Below, piece after piece: positions 12,285 to 23,754 of a stretch of DNA of 64,000 nucleotides. The notes under the pieces were generated by a model. It was given only the letters and a program-made list of their open reading frames with translations, was not told the origin of the DNA and did not search any database. Location of the stretch: contig CM067298.1 in the NCBI GenBank assembly GCA_034231615.1, positions 63,580,387 through 63,644,386 on the forward strand, given 5' to 3'. The stretch is from Meghimatium bilineatum. Its lineage: Eukaryota > Mollusca > Gastropoda > Stylommatophora > Philomycidae. The translations under genes were made by a program, and so were the position numbers. The first letter of the stretch is position 1, and each line of letters starts with the position of its first letter.

Positions 12285-12400
12285 ACCCTATATGGGATGG
12301 GACAGCCAACTCCATTCTATAAGCTTCTTAGTCGCCTCTTACGATATACATGGACGGTAAAATGTTTTGCTATTCTTTGCTCCCCTCTCAGGTCCGGCAA
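12285..12400. repeat. interspersed repeat R4, copy 1
   Basis: TATGGGATGGGACAGCCAACTCC followed by CTTAGTCGCCTCTTACGATATA. It matches 60343-60425 (TTGGATGGAACAGCCAGCACC and TTGCTTCTTACGACTTA), including the downstream AAACTGTTGCTATT-like block. Confidence 0.6.
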
Positions 12401-12465
12401 CACTGGGGTGATATGAATATATAAGTAAGCATGAGAACATTATGAATTATAAATATGAATATGTG

Positions 12466-12760
12466 GCATATTATTACAAGATATAAAACATGTTATAATA
12501 AGCGGCACAACATGTGCAAGATGTACAACATATTATTATAAGATGTACAACATATTATTATAAGATGTACAACGTGTTATTATAAGATGTACAATATATT
12601 ATTATAAGATGTGCAACATATTATTACAAGATGTACAGCATATTATTATAAGATGTACAATGTATTATTACAAGATCCACGTCAAAGTATTACAAAATGT
12701 ACAGTTTATTATTATAAGATGTACACATATTATTACGCTATGTACAAAATAGTATCACAT
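12466..12760. repeat. 22-bp minisatellite (GATGTACA core), array 1
   Basis: About a dozen diverged units of roughly AAGATGTACAACATATTATT plus two bases. The open frame across it is a by-product of the repeat. Confidence 0.9.
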
Positions 12761-12829
12761 GATGACCAAAAAAGTATTACATTAAAACAGCCAAGAATAT
12801 TGACTACTATAGAATATTGAAGAATATAG

Positions 12830-13490
12830 TGGGATAATCTACCATGACATATATTTTAGAGAAATGATTGGTTCCAATTTGATTATTTCTTAAAGTCCTG
12901 CGATTTTTAACAACAACCTTTGAAGTAATGTCCTTTGAAGTAAGAGATACATTGGTATTTTGTGTTTAAATTGACAGATACAAAATATATTAAATGTTGA
13001 TCAACAGTGACCTCACAATGTAAACAAAGGTCACACCACCAATAGAAGACTAAGATATTCTTCGAATAGAAGGTCTAGGAAGCGTTAAAGATAAATAAAA
13101 ATAATGATGGATGTATTAACGAAAATAGGAAGATGAAAATACTATGAACAATGTGCAAGGCATACTAACATGGAAACTGTGTTTTGTAGGTAGTATGTCG
13201 TGATTACTATTGGTTATTAAATATTTTACATAGTCCCGTTCATACATGCATTTTCCAAGTGTTTGGTTATCTTTGTCTTCTATCTAAAGTATCTATCAAT
13301 ATAGTGTCTTTTCTCTGCATTGTCTGTATGGCATCGTAGGAAGGCATCATATCACGACGATACATTTTCGGACTATGGCACGTGTGGTCACTTGAATGTT
13401 GAACGTCACTTGAACGTCTCAGAATGTTTGTATTTCCTCTAATCCAGTCCACCATTTTCGTGGCCTATATAATAACCACTAAAAGAAAAG
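12830..13490. other. intronic DNA, unassigned
   Basis: Nothing recognised. Confidence 0.45.
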
Positions 13491-13494
13491 GGTA

Positions 13495-13645
13495 TGTGTA
13501 TCTTACCAGTGACCTACCCAACCTAGGACCAAGCCAACGTATACTTCTAATTGGTGATATAACTATATATTGACGCTTTTCTTCCAGTTAGATTTCTCCA
13601 ATACTCTTCTTTACAGTTATACATCTTTCATACTGTGTGTTCTGT
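13495..13645. repeat. interspersed repeat R5, copy 1
   Basis: Blocks CTTACCAGTG, GATATAACTATATATTGA and GCTTTTCTTC recur with similar spacing at 26150-26285. Confidence 0.45.
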
Positions 13646-13739
13646 TGTCACTCCACTTATGGGTTCATCTCTTGTATCGTCTCAAGTTCTTACATGCGTG
13701 CTCTAGCAAATCATCACAACAGACGACGGATAGATGCGC

Positions 13740-13960
13740 TTCAGCAGAGATTGGTTATATGTCCTTCAGTGACATACTCTTAGGTGGCTGGGAATGTCAT
13801 GTGTACCATGACTGCAGAGGGCTTATATATGTTACGGAAAAGTGATGAACTAATTGTCCCATAAGTATAAACTACACTCCTGACTGGACGTAACGATCCT
13901 TGGATAATGCAACACTGCAATGCTTCTCTTCGGTGACTAACAATGCCCCAATAAAACATC
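13740..13960. repeat. interspersed repeat R2, copy 1
   Basis: Shares GGTGGCTGGGAATG, CATGACTGCAGA and GATGAACTAATTGTCCCATAAGTATAAACT with 41060-41160. The short ORFs across it are not supported as genes. Confidence 0.55.
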
Positions 13961-13964
13961 AACA

Positions 13965-14500
13965 CATCTACTCATTTGATACAACACATATTATGCAAGC
14001 TCATTAAAAATGCTGAAATGTCACAATGAGTATTCAACACAACAATAATGTGAATCACCTCTTTAATCTTTGTCAGGAGATTGTGCAATTTGCAATATTA
14101 AAAACATGACAATATTAACATCCCCCAGCCAAAAAAACTAACAATAGCGAAATTTTTTTTGCGTTGATAGTTCCAGAGAGACACCCCTAAGACCCTGAAA
14201 GATTATTGGTTTGGTGGTGATGATGATACGAGCTCGGGTGTCACTTCTGTTACTCAACTATGCAAGACATGTGTTTTTGTCAGACAGGTTCTGTGCTATC
14301 ACGAAGTACCCGCTTCCAGCTAAAGGGATTCCATCATTATCATCTAGCGATCACAATGTCTTCAAATATCCATACAAAGGAGAGAGCGGAAGTAACAGAA
14401 ATTAAATGTGGAAACTAAAGATATGTATTAATAGGTTACTTTGTATCAAATCTAAGAAATAAATAGCTATATTGATAAAAGAAATTGATTAAACAAAATT
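13965..14500. other. intronic DNA, unassigned
   Basis: Nothing recognised. Confidence 0.4.
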
Positions 14501-14504
14501 ATAC

Positions 14505-14760
14505 CTGTGTGTTGCCGGAGCCTGAAATTGATGCAAGTAATAACATCACTTTAGCTACCACGCATGCCGTATGAGAAAACTAAGGAGGTGTAGGGGTGTA
14601 GTTGACTATCTCATCTCATATATGGTCAACGGCATCCAGAAGCCATTCGGATGTGTCAGGCTGTAGGGCGCAAATATAGCGATAAATCATGGCATAGTGC
14701 ATTGCGTCCTCCAGAGCTCATCTTGCAAATCTGCAGAAGTTTGATAGTGAACGACTGTAG
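14505..14760. repeat. interspersed repeat R1, long copy
   Basis: Begins with a GCCGGAGCCTGAAA block and ends with AATCTGCAGAAGTTT. It corresponds to 34895-35155, which has GCTGGAGCCTGAAA at its start and the related CTACAGGAGTTTT at its end. Both are about 260 bp, which suggests a short non-autonomous element. Confidence 0.5.
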
Positions 14761-14764
14761 GTTG

Positions 14765-16525
14765 TACTAAAATAGCGACGCAGTTACAAAATTGTTGATA
14801 ATACGAACTTCGTATTCCACACTAAATGCTAATCTGCAGGAAGTCCCCTGAAAACCAGCTTCTATGTAGATTCTAAGATTCTGCACCACCGTCGAAGTCG
14901 GAGAACGGCATCCCACGAGGCACGGAACTTGAAAAATGTCGTTTATTCTACACAACCATATGCACGTACCATACGAAAGGCGGTAAAGATGCCGATAAAG
15001 ATCGCGGACACGAAATAAACAACAGGGAACATACAACAACATGATTGTCCAAGTTTCGCTGTTTACGGAACGAAGTCTCACCTGAAGGTGTTTCTCTGCA
15101 ATACAATTTGTGGAGATGCAAAGAAGACCTAACACAAACAGCTCTGTACATGACCAATATATGATGGATGTTTAGCAATGGATGGCAGAAGAAAAAGAAC
15201 ATGCAAACGAACGCAGAAGAATGCAAGAGCTAATAAAAAATAGAAGTTTTTCTACGTTGCTACCAAAGGATATCCTTCTTTTGATGCTGAAATATTGCGT
15301 TTGGTGAGAGAGATCCATCCATTTTATTGGCAGTTTCAATGTGTTGTGAATGTTTCTTGGCAAAGGCTCATTGATCGTAAAGTCGAACTAAGTCTTTGCT
15401 TTATCGTGTGTTCGTATCATTTATATTTATCACTGTACGCATTTATTATTTATATTTGTAGAAGTAAATATTATATTAATTATGTACGTTTTTATCTCAG
15501 ACACCCCTGAGATTTATCTTACACATACCAATGATGAATTTGTGTATAACATATGCCTCACTAACAAATTACGTATAAGAGAGAACCAGGTAGTCAGTGA
15601 GTATGACATATCTCAGATTGTACAAAATCATTCATTATTGCAACACAGGACTGGGAATCTCACACAATGCGAAGACTACATTTACATTAGCTTTGTCAGA
15701 GCAGGAAAATAAAGTGATGATAAATGTCAAACTGAATTTATTACAACCGCGGGCAACATGGTGGAACCCGCAGATCTGTACAGCAAATGTTTGCACTAAG
15801 TGAGATTAATAATGTGTTATAATGAAAGGAAAATCTTATATCATACTTTTATTGGCTAAAAAATCAGTGCACTAGTTTGGCATGCAGCGTTATTGGCAAC
15901 TACTTGTAGCTGAAACATCGAGTGCTAATTTAGTCACTTTCTTGAGCAATTATATTCAAAAATGACTTGCGAAAATTTATCAAAATACGACAGTTATAGA
16001 ATAATGTATCACATCAATACAAGTGTACCAGGTGTGTCACAAGAACATTAATAAGTGTAACTAGTTACTTATATGAACTATACCGCAGAAGATAGATGTG
16101 TCGGGCCTTTTTCGCAAATAAAACGGCACTACAGCGCATTACCAGTCCCTGGACGACATCCTGCGGGAAATCAAGTGGGTTAATGGTGCTGCTGCAAGAG
16201 AGATCCAGCGGGAGTTTGAGAATTAACGCTGAGAAAGAATACATGCACGATGAAGAAAATACTTAATGGATGTTGCAGTTTTGGTGCTGGTGGTGGTGCC
16301 TTGAAATAATACAGATTGGTGGTTCTCTGTGCTGGAGTTTTATATAATAGGCATCTGTAGAAGAAGAGACTAGGTTAAATGTCTGTTGCACGCAATTGTG
16401 TATCCTCGTTTCTTACAGAAAGTAATGGCACGCACCAGAACATAATAATTGCATGGGAAATTACTGCAACTTGGAAGATACTATGTGAATATTTCTGTGG
16501 AAATGATTCACGATATATAGCATAC
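14765..16525. other. intronic DNA with unexplained short ORFs
   Basis: ORFs of 60-122 codons occur on both strands around 14770-15800, but they overlap each other and show no domain I recognise. A patch at 16105-16225 is G+C-richer than its surroundings and may be an old repeat. Confidence 0.4.
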
Positions 16526-16527
16526 TA

Positions 16528-16960
16528 TAACAGGTTGTACACCGTACCACAACATTCTGTACACCGTGCAACAACATGACGTACACCGTACCACAACATG
16601 ATGTACACCGTGCAACAACATGACGTACCCACTACTACAGCATGATGTACACCTTACTACAATATGATGTACACATTACTATAAGATGTAAAACAAGATT
16701 ATGTGCCTTATAAAATATACTGTTCTGTATTATGTACATCCCTGGTTTTATTGCACTTATTTAACTTAACCATGTGTACATATTACTACAACAATGTGTA
16801 CACCGTACTATTACAATATGTGCTATGTATTACATCATGATGTACAAATTACTACAATGTATGATGTACACCTTACTACATACACTGTATGATGTACACC
16901 GTATTACAACATGGTGTACGCCTTACTACAACATATGTACACCGTACAACAAGATATACA
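16528..16960. repeat. 22-bp minisatellite (GATGTACA core), array 2
   Basis: Units of about 22 bp such as ACATGATGTACACCGTACCACA, with variants, in two stretches (16528-16695 and 16770-16960). It shares the period and the GATGTACA core with array 1. It ends about 100 bases before GPCR exon 2. Confidence 0.9.
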
Positions 16961-17059
16961 CTACACTATTAAAGTTAGTATATGTTATTGTGATATTAAT
17001 GCATATACTATATTGCAATACATGGGAAAACTAATTTTATATGTTTCTTCCTCCATCAG

Positions 17060-17162
17060 CCTGGTACTTGTTAGTCAAGAGATTGAAATGGTGGCAGAAA
17101 TCCTAGAGAAATACAATATCAACCAAAGTTTGTTCTACGTGTTCTCTCATGACGCCTGCAAG
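17060..17162 (+). CDS. GPCR gene, coding exon 2 (TM2 to start of TM3)
   Basis: The acceptor is CTCCATCAG/C and the donor is TGCAAG/GTATAG. Its first base completes codon 56 as Ser, giving AVFDS-LVLVSQ across the junction, which is a normal TM2 continuation. Residues 57-90 finish TM2, form extracellular loop 1 with an N-glycosylation sequon (N77-Q-S), and end in HDACK. C89 is the Cys expected at the top of TM3, the disulphide partner of loop 2. The exon ends in phase 0. The preceding intron is 10.6 kb, and a 22-bp minisatellite lies about 100 bases upstream of the exon. Confidence 0.87.
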
Positions 17163-17371
17163 GTATAGATTAATTATAATGATATTAATGATAATAATAA
17201 TATTCCCACAAGCTATATCCGCAAGCTTTCTAGAATAAAGTGACAAGATAAAGTACCTGATATAGAAGTCCCGCTAGAGCAAGCATTCCAGGCATTCATA
17301 CAATGCTGAATAAGTTCCAGATGTGATTGGGTGGACATACTGTTCAAATATATAACTCGTATATGCTATTG

Positions 17372-17770
17372 TGAATTAGAAGACAGAACACATAGAAGAC
17401 AGTATTGATGCCTTTGATATGCGGATATATAGAATAATAAGGACACCATCATGGAAAGAGATAAAAACACAACAAAAAAAGAAATTGTATAAACAATTAA
17501 TATGAAGAAATAATTATTGAAGGAAGTAAAGATCAAGCAAAGAAAATATTTAAAACACATTAAAAGACCTGATACCTTGTTAAAGACCTTACTTGAGTAC
17601 AAAATCGAAGGGAGGTGAGCAAGAGGTAGGCAGAGATATAATTGGGAGTGTAACATCACATGATGGACATATTACAGTCTAGCAGAGGGAACCACCAAAA
17701 CAAGAAAGAATGTTTTGGATATGTTACAACCAACCTTTGTTGCGAAGACGGCACTTGATGATGATGATGC
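17372..17770 (+). mobile_element. LINE 3' end, TGATGATG-tail family
   Basis: Translation gives FDMRIYRIIRTPSWKEIKT and, downstream, RARGRQR-like text. The 3' terminus is TTGCGAAGACGGCACTTGATGATGATGATG. The same ending occurs at 18893 and, reversed, at 29348. It is broken by stops and only the C-terminal part remains. Confidence 0.75.
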
Positions 17771-18340
17771 TTCTGTGAAATGTGGGAGGGGGTTCGTTGA
17801 TGGAGACGTGGCAGGCGACTTCCAGAGCTACATATGGTCTTTAGTATGTGGGGATTGGTATACATTTGTCAGATACTTAAGTAGGGAAGGTCTCTGAATT
17901 CTTGACAGTTGTTAGAACATGGGGACGGTGTCAGAATTTATCAAAACATCTTTGACGTAATTTGTGGGCACGCTTGGTGGCTAGATATGCGGTGATAGTA
18001 TTTCATTGTACGATTCATCTTCTTGTTCCTTCTATGCTGTTGGATTATTGTATTATCATGTTGTATTAATTTGTTGCTTTCCAGTTAAGAGTCAGTATTA
18101 TTAATTGTCTGAACTATTTCATCTGTTAATGAAATTAACCGATGAAATCTAATGAATTTTATAATTTAATAACATTACTATAATTGTTAATAGCTGGTCT
18201 CGTTAAGTAGGTTCTAGTTTACAGAACAACATATACGTTGATGTGTTTACTGATTCGATGCGAAATCTGCGTCTTTCGAGATGGCATATGATACACACAC
18301 CGACTTGGAAATGCTTTATTATAGAGTAGAAAACTCCACG
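17771..18340. other. intronic DNA, unassigned
   Basis: Second GPCR intron, between two LINE 3' ends. Nothing recognised. Confidence 0.4.
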
Positions 18341-18342
18341 TA

Positions 18343-18893
18343 TAACGGCAGCTGCGAAACAGAAGTTAAAAGGAGAATAGGAATGGCTTAAAGTAGCTTA
18401 ATGCCATAACGAAAATAGTAACATCTTAACTAATTACAGACAAGTTAACAATGAGAATTATAAAATGCTATTTCTATTCTATATAGTCATACATTAGTAT
18501 GGCTCAGAAACATGGACACTAAACAAACATTTATAAGACAAAATTGATGCCTTAGAGATCTGGGTATACAGAAGAATAGGGAGAACATAGTGGAAAGAGA
18601 AGAAAACACGCAAAAAGATTCTAAAACACTTAATATGAAGAAAGAATGACTAAGAGAAATAAAGATCAGGCAAATAAAATATTATGTGCAAATTACAAGA
18701 CCTTATTGAAGACCTTACTAGAGGGTAAAGTGAAAGGGAAGCGAGCAAGAGTTAGGTAGAGATAAAGTGGCCGAGTAACATCAAAAGATGGATAGGTTGC
18801 AGTCTAACAGAGTGCACCACCAAATCAAGAGACAGGGGATGTTGGTTGTCTGTTGCAGCCAACATTCATTGTTGAGACGGCACTTGATGATGA
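18343..18893 (+). mobile_element. LINE 3' end, TGATGATG-tail family
   Basis: Starts GGCAGCTGCGAAACAGAAGT (the CETEVKRRIGMA block) and runs to GAGACGGCACTTGATGATGATGA. It is collinear with the minus-strand copy at 29348-29885. Frames are disrupted. Confidence 0.75.
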
Positions 18894-18899
18894 TGAGAA

Positions 18900-19312
18900 A
18901 ACGTCATTTATCTCTTGCAACTATCTTCTACACGACATAGATAAGGAAATATATAAAGTCAAGATTTCTGACTATTCTTACTTGAAATATAACAAACAGC
19001 AAGAATGGGTGAGAAACTAAATTTGCAAATACTGATTTCTCTCCAAAATAACACTTCCTCATTTACGGGTGGGATATAATAAATGGTTGCGTCAGAAAAA
19101 GTGTCATGTCATGTCACGTATCCAAGATCTTGCAATGATATGCAGTTACCTTCAAGTTCTTTTATCACACACACAAATTTTGATCTGTTCTATAGTGGAT
19201 AGTGCGCCTGTATCACAACACACATAGGTTTAGGATTATCTCGTGGTTCTAAAGCGTATCGTTTACGTTGAATTGGCGATACGATTTGGTATATTGTATC
19301 ACACAATAGCTC
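18900..19312. other. intronic DNA, unassigned
   Basis: Nothing recognised. Confidence 0.4.
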
Positions 19313-19314
19313 AT

Positions 19315-19392
19315 CGCGGGATACCCGTTGTCTAGTTGTTAGGCCGTTGATTGTGGGCTCATCAGGTCGTGAATTCAAAGTCCACTACGGAA
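19315..19392 (+). repeat. tRNA-like sequence (probable SINE head)
   Basis: GTCTAGTTGTTAGGC resembles a pol III A box (D-arm), and GTGAATTCAAAGTCCAC some 45 bases later resembles a B box (T-arm). No full cloverleaf was confirmed. About 75 bases downstream is a repeat R2-like block, GATACGGAGTCACGTGCTAT. Confidence 0.35.
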
Positions 19393-19454
19393 ATCATGTA
19401 TAGAAAGTTGATCTTTTCAGAGTTGATCTTTTTCAATACATTTATTGGAATTAT

Positions 19455-19510
19455 CCCTCGAAGATACGGAGTCACGTGCTATGAGTGGTACTCTCCGCAG
19501 GCGGCATGCC
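19455..19510. repeat. interspersed repeat R2 core
   Basis: TACGGAGTCACGTGCTATGA followed by GTACTCTCCGCAGGCGG. Related copies: 41391-41440 (TACGGAGTTACGTGCTATG, CTTTCGGCAGGTGG) and 60668-60710 (AGTTACGTGATGTGAGTGA, CTCTCGGCCGGCG). Confidence 0.6.
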
Positions 19511-19764
19511 ACTTTGTTGATAGGGTCGGAGAACTTATGGATTAAACATAGTGCAGTGAAATAAATACGATTCGTCCTTATAACATTTTTTGCAACTCAA
19601 GAATAGGTGCATAGTAGTGTTTTATACATAGTATGCCTCATTTGGTCAGTTAGATTCTTAGTGGTATTTATTTCTGGACATTGGTTCCCTTCTGCAATTT
19701 TACTTAATGACAAATCGTATACACTGATGGGAAAGAAGCTAGAGGTATAAACAAAGAATAACAT

Positions 19765-19876
19765 CACAATGATATAATACATAATCAAATCCATAAGTTC
19801 TCAGATTGATATAATACAGAATCGAATACATATGTTCTCAGCATGATATAATACATAATCGAATCCATACTTGCTC
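19765..19876. repeat. tandem repeat, about 40-bp unit, 3 copies
   Basis: Three units contain GATATAATACATAATCGAAT or close variants, followed by TCTCAG or a related sequence. Confidence 0.75.
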
Positions 19877-19964
19877 CATCTGAGATAACATCTTTGCAAG
19901 TGAAAAGTAAGAATGTATTCTTATTTATTCCAATTTAATTGTTCTATCTTAGTGGCCTCTTAGT

Positions 19965-20385
19965 GTGAAACACAATGTATCACAAAACGCCATCGAGATC
20001 TGACTTCGCAAAACTTTGAGACTTTGCTCCCGTGGGCAACTGCACACTTATGCCAATGTGCATTCTTCTGCTGGTAACATTCCTGGAACCATTCTGACAC
20101 CTTTTTCAGCTGTCTTGTCGCATTGGTGACAACTTCATCTGCATTTTTGAATCGCCGTTATTTCAGTGTAATTTCAGTCGAGCGAACATGAAAACAAATC
20201 AGCTGCAAGATAGCAGAATACGGAGGATATTCCACGGTAATCACCGCGTGCTTTGCGAGTTATTGCTTCACCAATAGGAAGCACCGGTGAATTGTCATGC
20301 ATCATAATCCAACTATTTGTTCGCCATGTCACTGGTTGTTTTCGGATTGCATCTCGTTGACGACGGAGAATAATAACATACATTT
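19965..20385 (-). mobile_element. mariner-like transposase remnant, C-terminal part
   Basis: On the minus strand: RQRDAIRKQPVTW, NNSWIMMHDNSP-like text containing the second catalytic Asp of a DD34D mariner (HDN), PPYSAIL where PPYSPDLAP is expected, then RRFKNADEVVTNATRQLKKV and WFQECYQQ, and HWHKCAVAHG, the usual end of such transposases. Two frame changes and stops show a dead copy. It runs away from a second remnant on the + strand at 20525, in a head-to-head arrangement. Terminal inverted repeats were not identified. Confidence 0.7.
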
Positions 20386-20524
20386 ATTTTTTTTTTACCA
20401 GTTGACATTCGGAAATGAAATTATGGTAGACATACTCTGGGAATGAAAAAAAACCTTCAACATAACTTTTTTTCTTTGTTGTTGTTGTTCAAACGAAATG
20501 TCTGCGTCCGAGTACATGCATATT

Positions 20525-20806
20525 TCCATTTAGAGGACGTCCTTTGTGTTTCTTCCACTGAAATCGGAACTGAAAGAACAACGATTCAAGGATGCAGATG
20601 ACGCTATGCATGTCAATGTGATATGACAGCTGAAATAGGTGTCAACTATTTAGATCCGCAGTGTTTCCAGCAGCTGTATGAACGTTGTCAGAAATGTGAA
20701 CTAGCCGAAGGGAACTTCTTTGAAGAACATTTCTTATTTTTACTTATTTTAATATATTCCACTAATTCCACGAACTTTTTGAAGCTATTTCGTATTTCTT
20801 ATTAAA
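20525..20806 (+). mobile_element. mariner-like transposase remnant, C-terminal end
   Basis: Reads FVFLPLKSELKEQRFKDADD (expected after the last catalytic Asp), then a stop, then FDPQCFQQLYERCQKCE-like text and AEGNFFEEHF. That ending is the normal C-terminus of mariner transposases. The last 60 codons (20623-20805) are open. It is more diverged from the neighbouring minus-strand copy than a simple duplication would predict, so these are probably separate insertions. Confidence 0.7.
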
Positions 20807-21109
20807 CGTTGTTGTTACACATATACACAACTCAACTTCTAATCATACACAAAAATGCAGTTTACTTGACATGCACAGTACATATGGGGAAACCCGAGTA
20901 CAGTGATGTTAATTATGCGCTTTTTATCCACTTGAGTGTGTTAAAAGTAACACTACCAGAACTACTTGTTATATTTCTTCTATGGTTCTATTAACGGACA
21001 TATGACATGGATATTAACGGAAGCATCATGTACGTATACTTTTGAACATGTTCACTGATTTATTGTTATATGAATTAAACATGCTAAATTTGTATATTGT
21101 CTTTTCCAG

Positions 21110-21291
21110 GTCTTTCTATTTGCTGACTCCGTCTGTAATTTAATGTCGTCATGGCTGATCGTTGCTATGGCAATGGAACGACTTTGTGTTGTATACATGC
21201 CCTTCAGACGGAACATGTGGTGTCAGCAGCGGGGAGCAGTTATTATTATTTTTTCATTGTTTTGTATTTTATCCTGTACTCAAGTTTACAG
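21110..21291 (+). CDS. GPCR gene, coding exon 3 (TM3, loop 2, TM4)
   Basis: The acceptor is TTGTCTTTTCCAG/G and the donor is TACAG/GTAACG. Residues 91-150 read as TM3 (VFLFADSVCNLMSSWLIVAM) followed by MERLCVVYMPF. E113-R114-L115 occupies the position of the DRY motif that couples class A receptors to G proteins; the E-R pair is kept and the Tyr is replaced by Leu. A basic second intracellular loop (FRRNMWCQQRG) leads into TM4. TM4 lacks the usual Trp. The exon ends two bases into codon 151. The upstream intron is 3.9 kb and holds two LINE 3' ends and two mariner remnants. Confidence 0.9.
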
Positions 21292-21309
21292 GTAACGTTT
21301 GTAATTAGA

Positions 21310-21940
21310 TGATGTAGTCACACACCTCGCATGTATTATATTTCATCCAAAACATACATCATATGTATTATATTGCCATCCCAACGTTGCCTCTTATGTA
21401 CCCAGGGCCGGCCCTAACAATTGAGGGGCCTAATGCGAAACGGATTTCGCGGGGCCCAGTCTGGGTAGGGAAGATAATAAAATAAATTATAATGGTAATT
21501 TATGGGCCTATGAAGTGTGGGGCCCAATACGGCCGCATAGGTTGCAACGGCCTAAGACCGGCCCTGTATGTACCACACTACTGTACACATCATAATTCAT
21601 GTTTATAATATTATAATTTCAAAACACAGCTCGTATGTAAGATATTACCGGCACAAAAACATACCACGTAACTATATTTCCATCACAAAACATATGTCGT
21701 ATTTAAAATATTTCCTCTCCAATACCTAACATGCAGGTAGGTGGTGTTACCTTCCCAAAATATACCCAGTATGTATAATATTACCATCCCGAAACATACC
21801 TGGTGTGCATTCCATTACCATCACAAACCAAACTTGTGTGTATAATATTACAAGGCCAAAACATACCGTATGTGTATATAAACATACCTTGTGTGTGTAA
21901 TATTACCATCTCAAAACATACCTCGTGTGTATAATATCTA
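21310..21940. repeat. degenerate minisatellite, about 36-bp unit
   Basis: Repeated AAAACATACC..GTATGTATAATATTACCATC units fill the region just after GPCR exon 3. The array is interrupted by the MITE at 21403-21566. Confidence 0.7.
21403..21566. mobile_element. hAT-type MITE, 164 bp, with exact 8-bp duplication
   Basis: Starts CAGGGCCGGCCCTA and ends TAAGACCGGCCCTG, so the termini are inverted repeats (CAGGGCCGG and its complement). TATGTACC stands immediately outside both ends (21395-21402 and 21567-21574). An 8-bp duplication with CAGGG-type termini is characteristic of hAT elements. The interior has no coding capacity, so it depended on a transposase elsewhere. It inserted into a minisatellite unit. 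Confidence 0.9.
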
Positions 21941-22685
21941 ATTCATGTCTGCATGCGGAATATCTGAAGGTTTCCCTATTGACATATCAGAAAAATCATT
22001 ATGCAACAGTAAACTCAGCAGATAACATGCCCATACAATGCGGCTTTCTCCTTGTGAAAGCGCAATATCATTGCATATGTAAAATTGCTCCTCTTGTTTA
22101 CGTCCAATATTCAGAAAAACCAGCATTTCACATCATTCTATTAGAATTAGATGAACTCTAGACATACCATGTTCCTATCTGCCTTCGTGTACGTGATACT
22201 CTGATAATTAATAAATCGGATGTGCGGCGTCTTAAACAGCAAGTATGCACGGGATGAGACAATTGAGAGTCAAGAATAAGGCAAACAGTCCTGAATAATT
22301 GGAGAGCTCCTTGATGGTGGGAAATGCATAGCTGTGAATAAATGATACAATTAATGATTTCAACAGTGCACAATGCAAGACATTATACAATCCACAATAC
22401 CTCTAGGATTTTCCTCCTCTGAGTAGGAGACTTTCTCTCGAGGTATTTCATACCGTTAACAGAGTTCTGTGAATGAAATAAGGTCATGTAGAACGCACCA
22501 CATTGCGCATAGAATGTAAGATCTAATCACTTGCAATTCTTGAAGATAGATAGAACAATAACAATCACTTTTTGATCGCACTTGTAGCTAGATATTTAAG
22601 TACAAAAATCAAATATTAGCAACTTGCAATAAAAATAAAAATAATTACAATAATAAAACACATAACAAAACAGTACCGTAGGGGG
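21941..22685. other. intronic DNA, unassigned
   Basis: Third GPCR intron. ORFs of 60-78 codons on both strands overlap and show no domain. Confidence 0.4.
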
Positions 22686-22689
22686 ATGC

Positions 22690-23540
22690 CATTGTGTCAT
22701 TTAATGCATATAATAGAGAAAGTAGAGGGACAAGTTGTATAGACACATTATTCACACTGAGACAACAAATTGAAAACGCATGCAAATGCAATCAATATCT
22801 AAACACAGTGTTTGTAGACCAGGAAAAGGCACTCGACATAGTATATAGAGACATTTTCTGGGAAACAGTAAAAAATTATAACATAAGAGGACAAGTGCCA
22901 GATGTCAATATAAAAGTATTATACCACAAATGTCAACGCTATGTAAGAACAACATATCCTTTTAAACCTTTTAAAACATGATCGAAAGTAAAACAAGACA
23001 GCGTGCTCTCACCTCTACTTTTCAACATACACATGGACATAATAATAAAAGAAACTCATATCAACAAAGATGATAACTTAGCAAATAAACCTGATGAGGA
23101 ACATAATAATGAAATCAACGAACTACTAGTTACAACAGAGGACAATCGCTACATGCGAAATGAAGTGTCTGAGAAAAGATGCAATGGTTATTAAACTATA
23201 TAGCATAATAAATGAATAACTTAGAAAAAAAGTTCATATAATATCATGTATTGAACATATTGAAAGACAGCAAGTAAAATGATTCGGTTACCTTATGAGA
23301 ATGAACCAAAACCAAATATCAATAAGAGCATATAACAAAAGAATATCCAGAATATCCGGGCCAAAGGTAAACCAAGAAAACGGTGGATAGAAAACATCAA
23401 GCTAGCCTTGAACAAACATTTACTAAATGCACATACGGTGACACATCTGGCCTTGGAACGACAGCTCAAGCTCACACCACTACGCTTAATGGTAAGTGTG
23501 AATACGCCAACCATCATTCACTTGGGAACAGACAATAGAC
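22690..23540 (+). mobile_element. LINE ORF2 fragment, GACAATA-tail family, internally deleted
   Basis: 22694-22981 is open and includes GTSCIDTLFTLRQQIE and FVDQEKALDIVYRDIFWE (RT motif A). Motif B follows as SVLSPLLFNIHMD. The sequence then jumps from NNEINELL to the C-terminal part (CIEHIERQQVK, YLMRMNQ), so motif C and the connection are deleted. The tail is CACTTGGGAACAGACAATAG, matching the family. Confidence 0.8.
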
Positions 23541-23754
23541 AATCTAACGAGGGTGCACTAGTTTACATCAACGAAGATGGAGAATCACCCTTTCACCGGG
23601 ACAATCGCATTTATTCATTCGTAAAATATTGGTTATGGACTGTATTCGATGAATTGGTTATGGTCTGTTTGATGGCATACTCGCTTGTGTTCCCATACGG
23701 TGAGCAGGGTTGATAAACACATATCAGGTAAGTATCAGGTGAGACATACCCGGG

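Noticed and set aside
14767-15803. Cluster of 60-122-codon ORFs in the first GPCR intron
   Set aside because: They overlap on both strands, lack splice context and show no recognisable domain.
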